Shown here in pieces: positions 1 through 9,313 of a stretch of DNA of 64,000 nucleotides. Within the stretch, counting starts at the first letter, position 1, and each line of letters starts with the position of its first letter. The notes under the pieces were generated by a model, which searched no databases, was not told the origin of the DNA, and saw only the letters and a program-made list of their open reading frames with translations. The DNA lies in contig NZ_JAPDFT010000001.1 in the NCBI RefSeq assembly GCF_025949665.1, positions 2,852,001-2,916,000 of the forward strand, read 5' to 3'. This DNA comes from Chryseobacterium viscerum. Lineage in GTDB: Bacteria; Bacteroidota; Bacteroidia; Flavobacteriales; Weeksellaceae. The position numbers were made by a program, and so were the translations under genes.

Positions 1-32
1 CATTTTACATTATACATTATACAAAAAATATC

Positions 33-269
33 ATGCAGAAAATCGAAATCAAAGCAGAACAGTTTTTTGAATTATTAAAATTAAAAGACACTTCAATGTG
101 GGCCATTTTCTCACAGATGATGGACGGAAATGAAAAGGAAATCATCTTTTTAGATAATGAAGACAAGATTCTTTTTAATTATATTCTGCCTTCTACACCG
201 GAAAAACTGGAGGAAGACAGAAAAGAGTTTTCAAAACAGTTTTCAGAAAAATTGACTAACTTCAATTAA
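33..269 (+). CDS. small acidic hypothetical protein, 78 aa
   Basis: A 78-residue protein that I do not recognise. It is rich in Glu, Lys and Asp and has no signal peptide or membrane segment, so it is probably cytoplasmic. It ends five bases before the TTG/ATG of the M28 peptidase gene, on the same strand, so the two are probably cotranscribed. The preceding 30 bases contain a short imperfect TACATTA tandem. Reality as a gene rests on tight spacing and ordinary codon use. Confidence 0.65.
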   Translation: MQKIEIKAEQFFELLKLKDTSMWAIFSQMMDGNEKEIIFLDNEDKILFNYILPSTPEKLEEDRKEFSKQFSEKLTNFN

Positions 270-277
270 AAATTTTG

Positions 278-1747
278 ATGAATAAAAATTATGTTTTTTC
301 TCTGCTAAGTCTCTTCCTGTTTACCATTGGAAATGCTCAGAATTATAAAAAGCCTTTGGTTTCCGCCATCAAAGAATCTGATCTCCGTACCGATATGTAT
401 CAGCTTGCAGCAGACCAATTCTGGGGCCGTGAAGCAGGAACTCTGGATGAACTGAAAGTTTCTATGTGGCTTGCTGACAAAGCCAAAGAAGCCGGAATGA
501 AGCCTGCCGGAGATAACGGAACTTTTTTTCAGTTTTTTGATATGTACAGGCATCAGGTTATTCCGCAAAGCAGCCTGAAAATTGGAGAGAATAGTTTGAA
601 GCTATGGAAAGATTTCCTGGTAGCAGAACCTGTGAACGCTTCTATAGATGCTGAAATAGTGTATGCCGGAAACACAGAACCTGAAGATCTGGCAAAATTA
701 AATATCAGTGGTAAAGTACTTGCCGTAAATGCTTCCGACAAAAATATATCAAAAGATATGACTCTTTTTGTAAGAAGATATCCTGGATTTGTAAAGAATA
801 AATATTATGACAAAGCTTTTCAGCTGGGAGCTAAAGCCATTATTTTCATTACGGATGATATTTCCGAACAAAGCTGGGTAGAAGTGCTGCCTCAAATGAC
901 AAGAGGAAGCTACGGTGTGGAAGGATTAAGAGAAAAAATCACGAATAATATTCCTGTTCTATGGATCAAAAGAGAAAATGCCGGCTGGGTAAAAAACAAT
1001 CCTAAAGCATCTCTGAACCTGATCACTGAAAGTTACAAATATCCATCCGTTAATATTATCGGGAAAATAGAAGGTACAGATCCTGTTCTTAAAAACGAAT
1101 ATGTTTTGCTAAGCGGGCATCAGGATCATGACGGCATCAGACATCCCGTAAAGAATGACACCATCTACAATGGTGCTGATGATAATGCAAGTACCTGTGT
1201 TGCTATGCTGGCAATGGCGAGAGCTTATAAAAAACAGCCGGGAAAAAGAAGTATCCTGTTTGTTTTCCATGGAGCTGAAGAGAGAGGATTACTAGGTTCA
1301 AGATGGCATGCAGCTCATCCGGTTGTTCCGAAAGAGAAAATCGTAGCTGTTCTGAACGGTGATATGATCGGGAGAAATGACAATAATGAAGCAGCTTTAT
1401 TAGGAGGAAATGCTCCTCACAAAAACTCTGAAGAGCTTGTAAAAATGGCTGAAGATGCCAATAACGAGAGTACAAAATTCAAATACCTGAAGGATTGGGA
1501 TTCTCCGAGCCATGCTGAGTATTTCTATTTCAGAAGTGATCACCTTCCTTATGCTAAAATTGGAATTCCTGCAATATTTTTCACCAGTGTGCTGCATGAC
1601 CAGTATCATACACCACAGGATGAATCTGAAAACATCAATTACAAAAAGCTTTATAAAATGACCGAATGGATGTACAGAACATCCTGGAAGGTAGCTAACG
1701 AAGCAGAACGTCCAAAAGTAATTTCAAATTTTTCGCTTGAAAGATAA
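278..1747 (+). CDS. secreted M28 family metallopeptidase
   Basis: A 489-aa zinc peptidase of the M28 (aminopeptidase-type) family. Residues 1-21 form a signal peptide ending ...FTIGNAQ, so it is exported to the periplasm or outside. The metal-binding series is visible: a His in SGHQDHDGI, an Asp in NGADDNAST, the Glu-Glu pair of HGAEERG, an Asp in NGDMIGRN and a late His in HDQYHTPQ. A PA-like insert probably lies between about residues 120 and 250. A TTG three bases upstream (275) gives one extra residue; I prefer the ATG at 278, which starts a normal signal peptide. Substrate is not readable from sequence. Confidence 0.9.
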   Translation: MNKNYVFSLLSLFLFTIGNAQNYKKPLVSAIKESDLRTDMYQLAADQFWGREAGTLDELKVSMWLADKAKEAGMKPAGDNGTFFQFFDMYRHQVIPQSSLKIGENSLKLWKDFLVAEPVNASIDAEIVYAGNTEPEDLAKLNISGKVLAVNASDKNISKDMTLFVRRYPGFVKNKYYDKAFQLGAKAIIFITDDISEQSWVEVLPQMTRGSYGVEGLREKITNNIPVLWIKRENAGWVKNNPKASLNLITESYKYPSVNIIGKIEGTDPVLKNEYVLLSGHQDHDGIRHPVKNDTIYNGADDNASTCVAMLAMARAYKKQPGKRSILFVFHGAEERGLLGSRWHAAHPVVPKEKIVAVLNGDMIGRNDNNEAALLGGNAPHKNSEELVKMAEDANNESTKFKYLKDWDSPSHAEYFYFRSDHLPYAKIGIPAIFFTSVLHDQYHTPQDESENINYKKLYKMTEWMYRTSWKVANEAERPKVISNFSLER

Positions 1748-1751
1748 AAAA

Positions 1752-1782
1752 TAAAAAAGCTTCACAGATTGTGAAGCTTTTT
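1752..1782. terminator. bidirectional intrinsic terminator
   Basis: A 14-bp perfect stem (1752-1765 with 1769-1782) with a three-base loop, A-rich on one side and T-rich on the other. It lies between the converging M28 peptidase gene and the end of the ilv operon and can serve both strands. Confidence 0.88.
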
Positions 1783-1863
1783 TTCATCATTGTGTTTTTA
1801 GAATCTGCGAAAATAATATCTGTTATTGTTCTTTTGCCTTGAAGCAAATGAAATATTTCTCTT

Positions 1864-3138
1864 TTAAATAAGAAGATTCATCAGAGAAGGGTCATTGTTC
1901 AGATAGTTGACAAAAAAATCATATTGTTTCATTTTATCAATCAAAGGGGTGAAATCTTTGTTTTGCTTCAGAGCAATTCCCACTACTGCAATTCCTTTTT
2001 CTTTTGAGTTTTTTTGGGTGTACTCAAAATAGGTAATATCATCATCAGGGCCCAGCACATCTATCACAAAGGTTTTCAATGCTCCCGGACGCTGTGGAAA
2101 TCTGACCAGGAAATAATGCTTTAACCCTGCATAAAGCAATGCTTTTTCCTTGATTTCTTCCATACGGGTAATGTCGTTATTGCTTCCGCTGATGATACAG
2201 ACTACATTTTTACCTTTTATTTCATCCCTGTATTTTTCCAATGCAGCTACTGAAAGCGCCCCTGCCGGTTCTACTACGATAGCATCTTTATTATACAGTG
2301 ACAATATGGTTTCACAAACAAGTCCTTCATCTACCGTAGCCATATCGTACAGAATATTTTTACAGCATTCGAAAGTGAGGTCTCCTACTTTCTGTACTGC
2401 TGCTCCGTCTACAAAACGGCTTATTTTTTCGAGAAGAACAGGTTTTCCTCTTTCAAGGGCTTTTTTCATGCTTGCTGCTGCGGAAGGCTCTACTCCAATA
2501 ATTTTTGTTTGCGGAGACAAATGCTGAAACACAGTACAGATTCCTGCTGCCAGCCCACCCCCACCTATAGGAACAAAAAGATAATCAACAATACCTTCTG
2601 CCTGTTCCAGAATTTCCAATGCTGTTGTTGCTTGCCCTTCAATAATCGCCGGATCATCAAAAGGATGAATAAATACGCTGTTATGATCTTTGCAAAACCT
2701 CATTGCAGCATCTTTTGCCACATCAAAAGTATCTCCGTAAAGAATAACATCTATGTACTCTCCTCCGAACATCTTTACCTGTTCAAGCTTTTGTCCGGGT
2801 GTTGGTAAAGGCATAAAAATAGTTCCTTTTACTTTCATGGTCTGACATGCAAACGCAACACCCTGCGCATGATTTCCGGCACTGGCACAAACAACTCCTT
2901 TTGAAAGTTCTTCCTCAGACATGGTTGTCATCTTATTATAGGCTCCTCTTATTTTATAGGATCTTACCCTTTGAAGGTCTTCTCTTTTAAAACGAATGTT
3001 CGACTCATAAATAGCTGACAAATTATTATTGACAGCCAAAGGTGTTTTTACCACTACATTTCTTAATCGTTCCTCCGCTTTATAGACATTCTCTAAAACG
3101 GAGGAACTTATTCCCTCTTTCATCATCTGTTTGGTCAT
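1864..3138 (-). CDS. ilvA: threonine dehydratase (threonine ammonia-lyase)
   Basis: PLP enzyme of 424 aa that deaminates threonine to 2-oxobutanoate, the first committed step to isoleucine. The Schiff-base lysine is in RSYKIRGA (K62). The catalytic domain occupies about residues 1-325, with the glycine-rich PLP phosphate loop PIGGGGLAAG. An ACT-like regulatory domain follows (about 335-424, beginning near HYFLVRFPQRPGAL), as expected for a biosynthetic allosteric enzyme. It is the last gene of the ilv operon. Its ATG overlaps the ilvC stop by one base (TAATG), so translation is coupled. Confidence 0.95.
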   Translation of the reverse strand: MTKQMMKEGISSSVLENVYKAEERLRNVVVKTPLAVNNNLSAIYESNIRFKREDLQRVRSYKIRGAYNKMTTMSEEELSKGVVCASAGNHAQGVAFACQTMKVKGTIFMPLPTPGQKLEQVKMFGGEYIDVILYGDTFDVAKDAAMRFCKDHNSVFIHPFDDPAIIEGQATTALEILEQAEGIVDYLFVPIGGGGLAAGICTVFQHLSPQTKIIGVEPSAAASMKKALERGKPVLLEKISRFVDGAAVQKVGDLTFECCKNILYDMATVDEGLVCETILSLYNKDAIVVEPAGALSVAALEKYRDEIKGKNVVCIISGSNNDITRMEEIKEKALLYAGLKHYFLVRFPQRPGALKTFVIDVLGPDDDITYFEYTQKNSKEKGIAVVGIALKQNKDFTPLIDKMKQYDFFVNYLNNDPSLMNLLI

Positions 3139-4184
3139 TAGTTATTTTCTGGTCTCAGGCTTCGCACCGTCTTACCAGCTTTCCACATTTCGCTTTCTCT
3201 CAGCTCAGTAAGTTCGGCTTCCAATTTTTCACGATAATCCGGCTTGCTGTTGCTGTCAATCGAACGTTGTGCTTCATTTCCTTTCGCTACATTGTCATAT
3301 AGTTCTTCAAACAAAGGCGAAGTAGCATCTCTGAAACGCTTCCACCAGTCTAAAGCTCCTCTCTGAGCGGTTGTACTGCAGTTGGCATACATCCAGTCCA
3401 TTCCGTTTTCTGCTACCAAAGGCATTAATGACTGAGTCAGTTCTTCTACCGTTTCATTAAAAGCTTCGGAAGGGCTGTGTCCATTTTTTCTCAATACATC
3501 ATACTGAGCGGCAAATATTCCCTGTACAGCACCCATCAATGTTCCACGTTCTCCGGCAAGATCACTGTATACTTCTTTTTTAAAGTCTGTTTCAAAAAGA
3601 TATCCGCTTCCGATTGCGATACCTAATGCTGTTACTCTTTCTCTGGCTTTTCCTGTAGCATCCTGATAAACGGCAAAACTGCTGTTCAAACCTCTGTCCT
3701 GTAGAAACATTCTTCTCAATGATGTTCCTGAACCTTTTGGTGCTACCAGAAATACGTCTACATCGGCTGGAGGAACAATTCCCGTACGCTCACTGAATGT
3801 GATTCCGAAACCATGAGAAAAGTATAATGCTTTTCCTGGGGTAAGATGCTGTTTTACTTTTGGCCAGTATTCAATCTGTGCGGCATCACTCAAAAGATAA
3901 CAGATAATAGTTCCTTTTTCTAGTGCTTCTTCGATTTCAAATAAAGTTTCTCCCGGTACAAATCCGTCTGCTACTGCTTTATCCCATGATTTGGAGTTTT
4001 TTCTCTGTCCTACAATCACATTGATTCCGTTATCTTTCTGGTTCAAAGCCTGTCCGGGTCCCTGTACTCCATATCCAATTACTGCTACGACTTCGTCTTT
4101 TAATGCTTCCTGAGCTTTTTCCAACGGAAATTCTTCTCTTGTTACTACGTTCTCTTCTACTCCTCCAAAATTCAATTTTGCCAT
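3138..4184 (-). CDS. ilvC: ketol-acid reductoisomerase
   Basis: NADPH- and Mg-dependent enzyme of 348 aa. It isomerises and reduces acetolactate or acetohydroxybutyrate, the second shared step to valine, leucine and isoleucine. An N-terminal Rossmann fold carries VIGYGVQGPGQAL. The C-terminal knotted domain includes the metal-binding acidic residues in KEVYSDLAGERGTLMGA and the later Glu of FNETVEELTQS. Its length fits the short class I form. It follows ilvN by 47 bases and overlaps ilvA by one base. Confidence 0.95.
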   Translation of the reverse strand: MAKLNFGGVEENVVTREEFPLEKAQEALKDEVVAVIGYGVQGPGQALNQKDNGINVIVGQRKNSKSWDKAVADGFVPGETLFEIEEALEKGTIICYLLSDAAQIEYWPKVKQHLTPGKALYFSHGFGITFSERTGIVPPADVDVFLVAPKGSGTSLRRMFLQDRGLNSSFAVYQDATGKARERVTALGIAIGSGYLFETDFKKEVYSDLAGERGTLMGAVQGIFAAQYDVLRKNGHSPSEAFNETVEELTQSLMPLVAENGMDWMYANCSTTAQRGALDWWKRFRDATSPLFEELYDNVAKGNEAQRSIDSNSKPDYREKLEAELTELRESEMWKAGKTVRSLRPENN

Positions 4185-4231
4185 TTTTTTTGATTTTATT
4201 TATTATTGATTGTGATGTTTAATTTTTGTTC

Positions 4232-4513
4232 TTAGCTGGCATATTCTACTGCCGTCAGGTATGGATTTCTGTGATAATGTACTTCCAGAACATCTACCTG
4301 TTTTTCCATTTGTCTGCTGATCTTCTGAACAGAGTCTTCAGTTTCTCTGATAACGATGACAAACTTTTTTACTTTTTCTATTTCGGAAGGACCTACATTG
4401 AAGGTCACCATAGAAATTCTTCTTCTTGAAAAAATAGCATTAATCCGGCCGATCAACCCTAAATAATCTTCTGTATACGCTGTAATGGTGTATTCTTTAT
4501 GATCTGTTTTCAT
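4232..4513 (-). CDS. ilvN: acetolactate synthase small (regulatory) subunit, short ACT form
   Basis: A 93-aa protein that is essentially one ACT domain (ITAYTEDYLGLIGRINAIFSR). It is the regulatory partner of IlvB, conferring valine feedback inhibition and raising activity in the family. Most small subunits are about 160 aa, so this is the IlvM-like short form lacking the C-terminal half. It begins 10 bases after ilvB and precedes ilvC. The symbol could equally be ilvM or ilvH. Confidence 0.88.
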   Translation of the reverse strand: MKTDHKEYTITAYTEDYLGLIGRINAIFSRRRISMVTFNVGPSEIEKVKKFVIVIRETEDSVQKISRQMEKQVDVLEVHYHRNPYLTAVEYAS

Positions 4514-4523
4514 CTTTTTATTT

Positions 4524-6248
4524 TTAAGCTTTATTATTTAATACAATCTCCGAAACACTTTTTCCTTGTGGGATCATCGGAAATACGTTGTGTTCTTTTC
4601 CCGTCATCACTTCAAGGAGAAAAGCCCCTTTATGATCGAGCATTTCACGGAGTGCCCATTTCAGATCTTCTCTCTCAGATACTCTGTTTCCCGGGATATT
4701 ATATCCTTTTGCCACCTGAACGAAATCGGGACTCTGAATATCCACTGAGGAATATCTTTCTTCGTGAAACAATTCCTGCCACTGCCTTACCATTCCCAGA
4801 TAGCAATTATTCAGAATTAATATCTTTACTTCCGGATGGTACTGCATTATAGTTCCCAGTTCCTGAATATTCATTTGAGCTCCACCATCTCCCATGACAG
4901 CAATTACAGGACGACCTGTCTCTGCATAGGATGCTCCTATTGCGGCAGGAAGACAGAATCCCATTGTTCCCAGCCCTCCACTTGTTACGTTGGTTCGGGA
5001 ATGTTTGAAGTGAGAGTAGCGGCAAGTTGCCATCTGATGTTGTCCCACATCGGTTACAATCACTGCCTCACCTTTTGTCATCTCATTCAGGTGGCGGATT
5101 ACTTCTCCCATTGTGATTTCTCCTTCTTCAGGATAAAGTTCAGTATTGATTAGGTTAATACTTTCAATTTCATGACAGTTTTTAAATTTCTCATGCCATT
5201 CCGGATATTCTCTTTTTACAATCCATTTTGTAAGAAATGGAAGCGTATGTTTGCAGTTTCCAAGAACAGGAACATCAACTTTTACATTTTTATTGATCTC
5301 AGCTTTATCTATATCAAGATGAATGATTTTCGCCTGTTTCGCATACTGATCCAATCTTCCTGTCACGCGGTCATCGAAACGCATTCCGACAGCAATCAGA
5401 ACGTCGCATTCGTTGGTTAATATATTCGGACCATAGTTTCCGTGCATTCCTACCATTCCTACAGCTTGTGGATGATCGGTAGAAATGGCGCTCATTCCTA
5501 AAACCGTCCATGCCACCGGGATTCCTGATTTTTTGGCAAACTCTAAGAACTCTTTTTCAGCTTTCCCCAACATAATCCCCTGCCCTGCAATGATGAATGG
5601 TTTTTCTGCCTCATTAATCAACAATGCAGCTTTTTCAATACTTTCAAAACATGGATCAGGATTTGGTTTATAACTCCTCAATGAATAACATGGAGAATAT
5701 CCTTTATAATCAACAGATTGCAGCTGGGCGTTTTTAGTAACATCAATCAGTACAGGACCTGGACGACCAGATTTTGCAATGTAGAATGCTTTTGCCAATA
5801 CTTCGGGAAGCTCATTAGCATCGGTCACCTGATAATTCCATTTGGTAACCGGACTTGTAACGTTCATTACATCTATTTCCTGAAAGGCATCGGTTCCGAG
5901 AAGGTGTTCAAAAACCTGTCCTGTAATACATACCAAAGGGGTATTATCCAATAGAGCATCGGCCAAACCAGTTACGAGATTAGTTGCGCCCGGACCACTG
6001 GTAGCCAATACAACACCGACTTCTCCAGAGACTCTTGCTAAGCCCTGTGCTGCATGTACTGCCGCTTGCTCGTGACGTACAAGTATATGATTCAGATTCT
6101 CCTGATAGTCGTAAAGGGCATCATAAATAGGAATAATAGCCCCACCCGGATATCCGAAAACGGTTTTCACTCCTTCCTGAAGAAAAGCTTCAAGAATGAT
6201 CCGACTTCCACTAAGTTGTATTTCTGTTGATAAATTCAGGTTTTCCAT
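4524..6248 (-). CDS. ilvB: acetolactate synthase large (catalytic) subunit
   Basis: A 574-aa thiamine-diphosphate enzyme that condenses two pyruvates, or pyruvate with 2-oxobutanoate. The TPP-activating glutamate is in LVRHEQAAVHAAQG (E60), after the GYPGGAIIPIYD motif. The FAD-binding middle domain holds GMVGMHGNYGPN. The C-terminal TPP motif starts GDGGAQMN and ends at LILNN. It lies 6 bases after ilvD and 10 bases before ilvN, in the canonical large-small subunit order. Confidence 0.96.
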   Translation of the reverse strand: MENLNLSTEIQLSGSRIILEAFLQEGVKTVFGYPGGAIIPIYDALYDYQENLNHILVRHEQAAVHAAQGLARVSGEVGVVLATSGPGATNLVTGLADALLDNTPLVCITGQVFEHLLGTDAFQEIDVMNVTSPVTKWNYQVTDANELPEVLAKAFYIAKSGRPGPVLIDVTKNAQLQSVDYKGYSPCYSLRSYKPNPDPCFESIEKAALLINEAEKPFIIAGQGIMLGKAEKEFLEFAKKSGIPVAWTVLGMSAISTDHPQAVGMVGMHGNYGPNILTNECDVLIAVGMRFDDRVTGRLDQYAKQAKIIHLDIDKAEINKNVKVDVPVLGNCKHTLPFLTKWIVKREYPEWHEKFKNCHEIESINLINTELYPEEGEITMGEVIRHLNEMTKGEAVIVTDVGQHQMATCRYSHFKHSRTNVTSGGLGTMGFCLPAAIGASYAETGRPVIAVMGDGGAQMNIQELGTIMQYHPEVKILILNNCYLGMVRQWQELFHEERYSSVDIQSPDFVQVAKGYNIPGNRVSEREDLKWALREMLDHKGAFLLEVMTGKEHNVFPMIPQGKSVSEIVLNNKA

Positions 6249-6254
6249 ATACTT

Positions 6255-7937
6255 TTATTGAGTGATTTCGTCCGTTACACAGCCTTCTGCCGCTGATGAT
6301 ACTGTTAATGCATATTTATAAAGCAATCCTTTCTGTACTTTAAGAGGTGGTTTTTGCCATCCTTTCTTTCTTCTTTCTATTTCATCTCCTGAAACTTTGA
6401 GCTGTATGGTGTTGTTTACAGCATCAATTTCAATCAGATCATCATCATTTACAAAGGCTATCAGACCTCCTTCATGAGCTTCCGGAGTGATATGCCCTAC
6501 TACAAAGCCATGGGTTCCTCCGCTAAACCTTCCATCTGTAATCAAGGCAACACTGCTTCCCAAACCTGCACCAATCAGTGCACTCGTAGGCTTCAGCATT
6601 TCCGGCATTCCTGGAGCTCCTTTCGGACCCTCATGACGGATGACAATGACATCGCCATGCTGTACGGTTCCATCCTGAATTCCTCTGATCAGATTTTTTT
6701 CACCATCAAATACACGGGCTTTTCCTACGAAACGCTCCCCTTCTTTACCTGTGATTTTGGCGACACTTCCTTTTTCAGCAAGATTTCCATATAATATTCT
6801 CAGGTGTCCTGTAGCTTTTACAGGTTCTGACAATGGTTTTATGATTTTCTGTGTATTAAAATCCAGATCGGGAACATGTTCTAAATTTTCAGCTAACGTC
6901 TTTCCGGTTACTGTTAAGCAATCACCGTGTAATAATCCCTGGTTTAGAAGATATTTCATTACCGATGGTATTCCTCCGTGTTCATAAAGATCCTGCATCA
7001 GGTATTTTCCGCTTGGCTTTAGATCTGCCAGCACAGGAGTTTTATCACTCATCTTCTGGAAATCATCCTGAGTAAGCGGCACTCCGACACTTTTTGCCAT
7101 GGCTATAAAATGTAAAACTGCATTGGTACTTCCTCCGAGAATAACAATCATACGAAGAGCATTTTCGAAAGCTTTGCGGGTCATGATATCCGAAGGTTTG
7201 ATATCTTTTTCCAATAATACTTTCAGGTATTTTCCTGCTTCAAGGCATTCTTCCTGTTTTTCTTTGCTTAAAGCTGGATTGGAAGAAGAATACGGAAGAC
7301 TCATTCCCAATGCCTCAATAGCAGAAGCCATTGTATTAGCAGTATACATTCCACCACATGCTCCAGCGCCTGGACATGAATTCTTTACAACACCATCAAA
7401 ATCTTCTTCAGTGATTTCTCCTGCAATCTTTTTACCCAAAGCTTCAAAAGCAGAAACAATATTAAGCTGTTCACCTTTGTAGCAGCCGGGAGCAATCGTT
7501 CCTCCATACACCATGATGGATGGTCTGTTCAGCCTTCCCATTGCTATGATGGTTCCCGGCATATTTTTGTCACAGCCTGGTAATGCAATCAATCCATCAT
7601 AGTATTGTGCTCCGCAGATCGCTTCGATACTGTCTGCAATTACATCACGGCTTACCAGAGAATAACGCATTCCATCTGTTCCGTTGCTCATACCGTCACT
7701 TACTCCGATTGTGTTAAAAACCAATCCGGCTAGCCCATGATTCCATGTTCCTTTTTTTACCACCTGAGCCAGATCATTCAAATGCATATTGCAGGTATTT
7801 CCGTCATACCCCATACTGGCAATCCCGACCTGAGCCTTGTGCATATCTTCTTCTGTAAATCCTATCCCGTACAACATTGCTTTGGCTGCGGGTTGTTCAC
7901 TGTTCTGCGTGAATGTTTTTGAATATTTATTTAACAT
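6255..7937 (-). CDS. ilvD: dihydroxy-acid dehydratase
   Basis: A 560-aa iron-sulfur enzyme that dehydrates dihydroxy acids to the 2-keto acids of valine and isoleucine. The cluster cysteines are visible as C49 (NTCN), C122 (GCDKNMPG) and C194 (CPGAGACGG). The C-terminal swivel domain has [12 protein letters not shown] and [16 protein letters not shown]. Length and motifs are complete. It sits after a 180-base gap from ilvE, and its start codon is overlapped out of frame by a short upstream ORF (7927-8031). Confidence 0.96.
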   Translation of the reverse strand: MLNKYSKTFTQNSEQPAAKAMLYGIGFTEEDMHKAQVGIASMGYDGNTCNMHLNDLAQVVKKGTWNHGLAGLVFNTIGVSDGMSNGTDGMRYSLVSRDVIADSIEAICGAQYYDGLIALPGCDKNMPGTIIAMGRLNRPSIMVYGGTIAPGCYKGEQLNIVSAFEALGKKIAGEITEEDFDGVVKNSCPGAGACGGMYTANTMASAIEALGMSLPYSSSNPALSKEKQEECLEAGKYLKVLLEKDIKPSDIMTRKAFENALRMIVILGGSTNAVLHFIAMAKSVGVPLTQDDFQKMSDKTPVLADLKPSGKYLMQDLYEHGGIPSVMKYLLNQGLLHGDCLTVTGKTLAENLEHVPDLDFNTQKIIKPLSEPVKATGHLRILYGNLAEKGSVAKITGKEGERFVGKARVFDGEKNLIRGIQDGTVQHGDVIVIRHEGPKGAPGMPEMLKPTSALIGAGLGSSVALITDGRFSGGTHGFVVGHITPEAHEGGLIAFVNDDDLIEIDAVNNTIQLKVSGDEIERRKKGWQKPPLKVQKGLLYKYALTVSSAAEGCVTDEITQ

Positions 7938-8031
7938 ATTTTTCCTGCATTTTATATTCTTTTCTTATCTCTAAAATGGAGTTCTTTACTAAATTCTGAT
8001 CCAAAACTACATTTTGTAATATTCTTTTCAT
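7927..8031 (-). other. possible 34-aa upstream ORF overlapping the ilvD start
   Basis: In the ilvE-ilvD gap an ATG at 8031 opens a 34-codon frame rich in Ile, Leu, Val, Lys and Glu. It ends at TAA 7927-7929, eight bases inside ilvD in another frame. It could couple ilvD translation to upstream ribosome traffic, or be chance. No terminator-like hairpin follows it, so it does not look like a third attenuator. I see no other structure in the 180-base gap. Confidence 0.25.
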
Positions 8032-8117
8032 TTTCAGTTTTTCTAAAAACTACAATACTCAACCGTTTAAAAAATAGACATACTTAATTGACAATCAATT
8101 ATTTAAATTATTAAAAT

Positions 8118-8990
8118 TTACAATGACAGAACTCTTACCAATTTCAAATATGCCTGCTGTACTTTCCCACTTGCAGTCTCTTCCCAGTTTCTGGTGAAAG
8201 GAACATCATCAAGGGAATCCAGGGCAACAATTTCTGCTGCTGTACCACAGAAAAAGCCAGCATCTGCACCACGCATTTCTTCCGGTTTAAAAAAGGTTTC
8301 TTTTACAGGGATATCAAGCTCGTTACAGATCTCCATAACAGTTTGTCTTGTGATTCCCGGAAGGATACTTCCTTTGGCCGGAGTATATAAAACACCATCT
8401 TTTTCGTAGAAAACATTGGCACCTGAGCTTTCGGCAACATTTCCATTTTCATCCAGTACCAGCGCTTCATCATAACCTTTGTCTTTGGCATCCTGACAGG
8501 CCAATATTGAGTTTACATAATGGCCCCCTACTTTGGCTTCAACCTTGAAAGCTTTAGGATTCGGACGTTGAAAAGGAGAAGTCATAATTTTCATTTTATC
8601 TGCCAGATAGCCGTTATTCCATTCCCAGGCAAGAAGCGACAGATAAGATTTTTGTCCTTTTGAAAGTGACATATTAGGCGAACATGTGACCAACGGACGG
8701 ATATAAGCATCTGTGAAGCCGTTACGTTCCAGAAGTTCATAAGTAAGATCAGTAAGCTGTTCTACGGAATAATCAAAAGGGATATGCATCAGTTCTGCTG
8801 ATCTTCTCAATCTTTCATAATGTTCTTTTGCTTTGAAGATTTTGGTTCCCTGATCTGTGCTGTAGGATTTAATTCCTTCAAAAACAGAATAACCATAGTG
8901 AAGTGACTGCCCGTAGAGATCTGTTCCGGCCTCTTTCGCTTTCATAAATTTTCCGTCAAAGTAGATGGTCGTGTCGTCGTTGTAATACAT
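8118..8990 (-). CDS. ilvE: branched-chain amino acid aminotransferase
   Basis: A 290-aa fold-type IV PLP aminotransferase that makes Ile, Val and Leu from their keto acids. The PLP lysine lies in EAKVGGHYVNS (K153). Family motifs YGYSVFEGIKSY, DENGNVAESSGANVF and CGTAAEIVALD are present. As first structural gene of the operon it begins 40 bases after the second attenuator terminator, so the two leader hairpins decide whether this and all downstream genes are transcribed. Confidence 0.95.
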   Translation of the reverse strand: MYYNDDTTIYFDGKFMKAKEAGTDLYGQSLHYGYSVFEGIKSYSTDQGTKIFKAKEHYERLRRSAELMHIPFDYSVEQLTDLTYELLERNGFTDAYIRPLVTCSPNMSLSKGQKSYLSLLAWEWNNGYLADKMKIMTSPFQRPNPKAFKVEAKVGGHYVNSILACQDAKDKGYDEALVLDENGNVAESSGANVFYEKDGVLYTPAKGSILPGITRQTVMEICNELDIPVKETFFKPEEMRGADAGFFCGTAAEIVALDSLDDVPFTRNWEETASGKVQQAYLKLVRVLSL

Positions 8991-9020
8991 GTTATAAGGT
9001 TTAAAAAAAATTAAAATGGG

Positions 9021-9053
9021 AATAAAAAAAGCCCTCTCACGTTGTGAGAGGGC
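9021..9053 (-). terminator. ilv attenuator 2: intrinsic terminator
   Basis: A perfect 10-bp GC-rich stem (9044-9053 with 9031-9040), three-base loop, then a U-run on the minus strand (9030-9021). The leader segment right after and across the leader-2 stop (about 9088-9080, reading GTGAGAAGG) can pair with the 5' arm of this stem with one mismatch, giving the antiterminator. Ribosome stalling on Ile/Val/Leu codons would leave that segment free; completing translation to the stop would cover it and let the terminator form. Confidence 0.9.
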
Positions 9054-9084
9054 TCAATATATGTACAGTCATACACCTTCCTTC

Positions 9085-9141
9085 TCACAGACGTAAGGGA
9101 ATAATAATGACGATAATAATTACTGATAATAACTGATACAT
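9085..9141 (-). CDS. ilv operon leader peptide 2 (Ile/Val/Leu-rich)
   Basis: An 18-residue ORF, MYQLLSVIIIVIIIPLRL, that ends at TGA 32 bases before the terminator stem of attenuator 2. Twelve of 18 residues are Leu, Val or Ile (four Leu, two Val, six Ile), the hallmark of a branched-chain amino-acid attenuator. It has no clear promoter of its own. It starts about 30 bases after the terminator of attenuator 1, so it should be reached only by RNA polymerase that escaped the first terminator. Too short for ordinary gene calling. Confidence 0.88.
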   Translation of the reverse strand: MYQLLSVIIIVIIIPLRL

Positions 9142-9163
9142 ACTCTTGTACTCTAAAAAATTA

Positions 9164-9200
9164 AAACAAAAAAAACCGTTTCATAATTTGAAACGGTTTT
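9164..9200 (-). terminator. ilv attenuator 1: intrinsic terminator
   Basis: A 12-bp perfect stem (9189-9200 with 9172-9183), five-base loop, followed on the minus strand by a U-rich run broken by one G. The leader-1 segment at 9241-9235 (GAAACGG, within the codons for Lys-Glu-Thr near the peptide end) is exactly complementary to CCGTTTC in the 5' arm (9196-9190), giving a 7-bp antiterminator that a stalled ribosome would expose. Confidence 0.87.
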
Positions 9201-9225
9201 ATATATAATTTAAATTAAAATCTAT

Positions 9226-9309
9226 TTAAAATGCCGTTTCCTTCCTGTTGCTAATGACAACAGCAATAATAGAAATGACAATAATATTTTTCTGATTCGT
9301 AAAATTCAT
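9226..9309 (-). CDS. ilv operon leader peptide 1 (Ile/Val-rich)
   Basis: A 27-codon ORF beginning MNFTNQKN and containing the run IIVISIIAVVI (six Ile, three Val), then a polar tail that overlaps the antiterminator arm, with TAA 25 bases before the terminator stem. This is the layout of a ribosome-mediated attenuator. Its ATG begins four bases after the TTTG of the promoter -7 box, so the transcript probably starts at or within a few bases of the start codon. Unlike leader 2 it contains no leucine. Confidence 0.88.
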   Translation of the reverse strand: MNFTNQKNIIVISIIAVVISNRKETAF

Positions 9310-9313
9310 ATTG

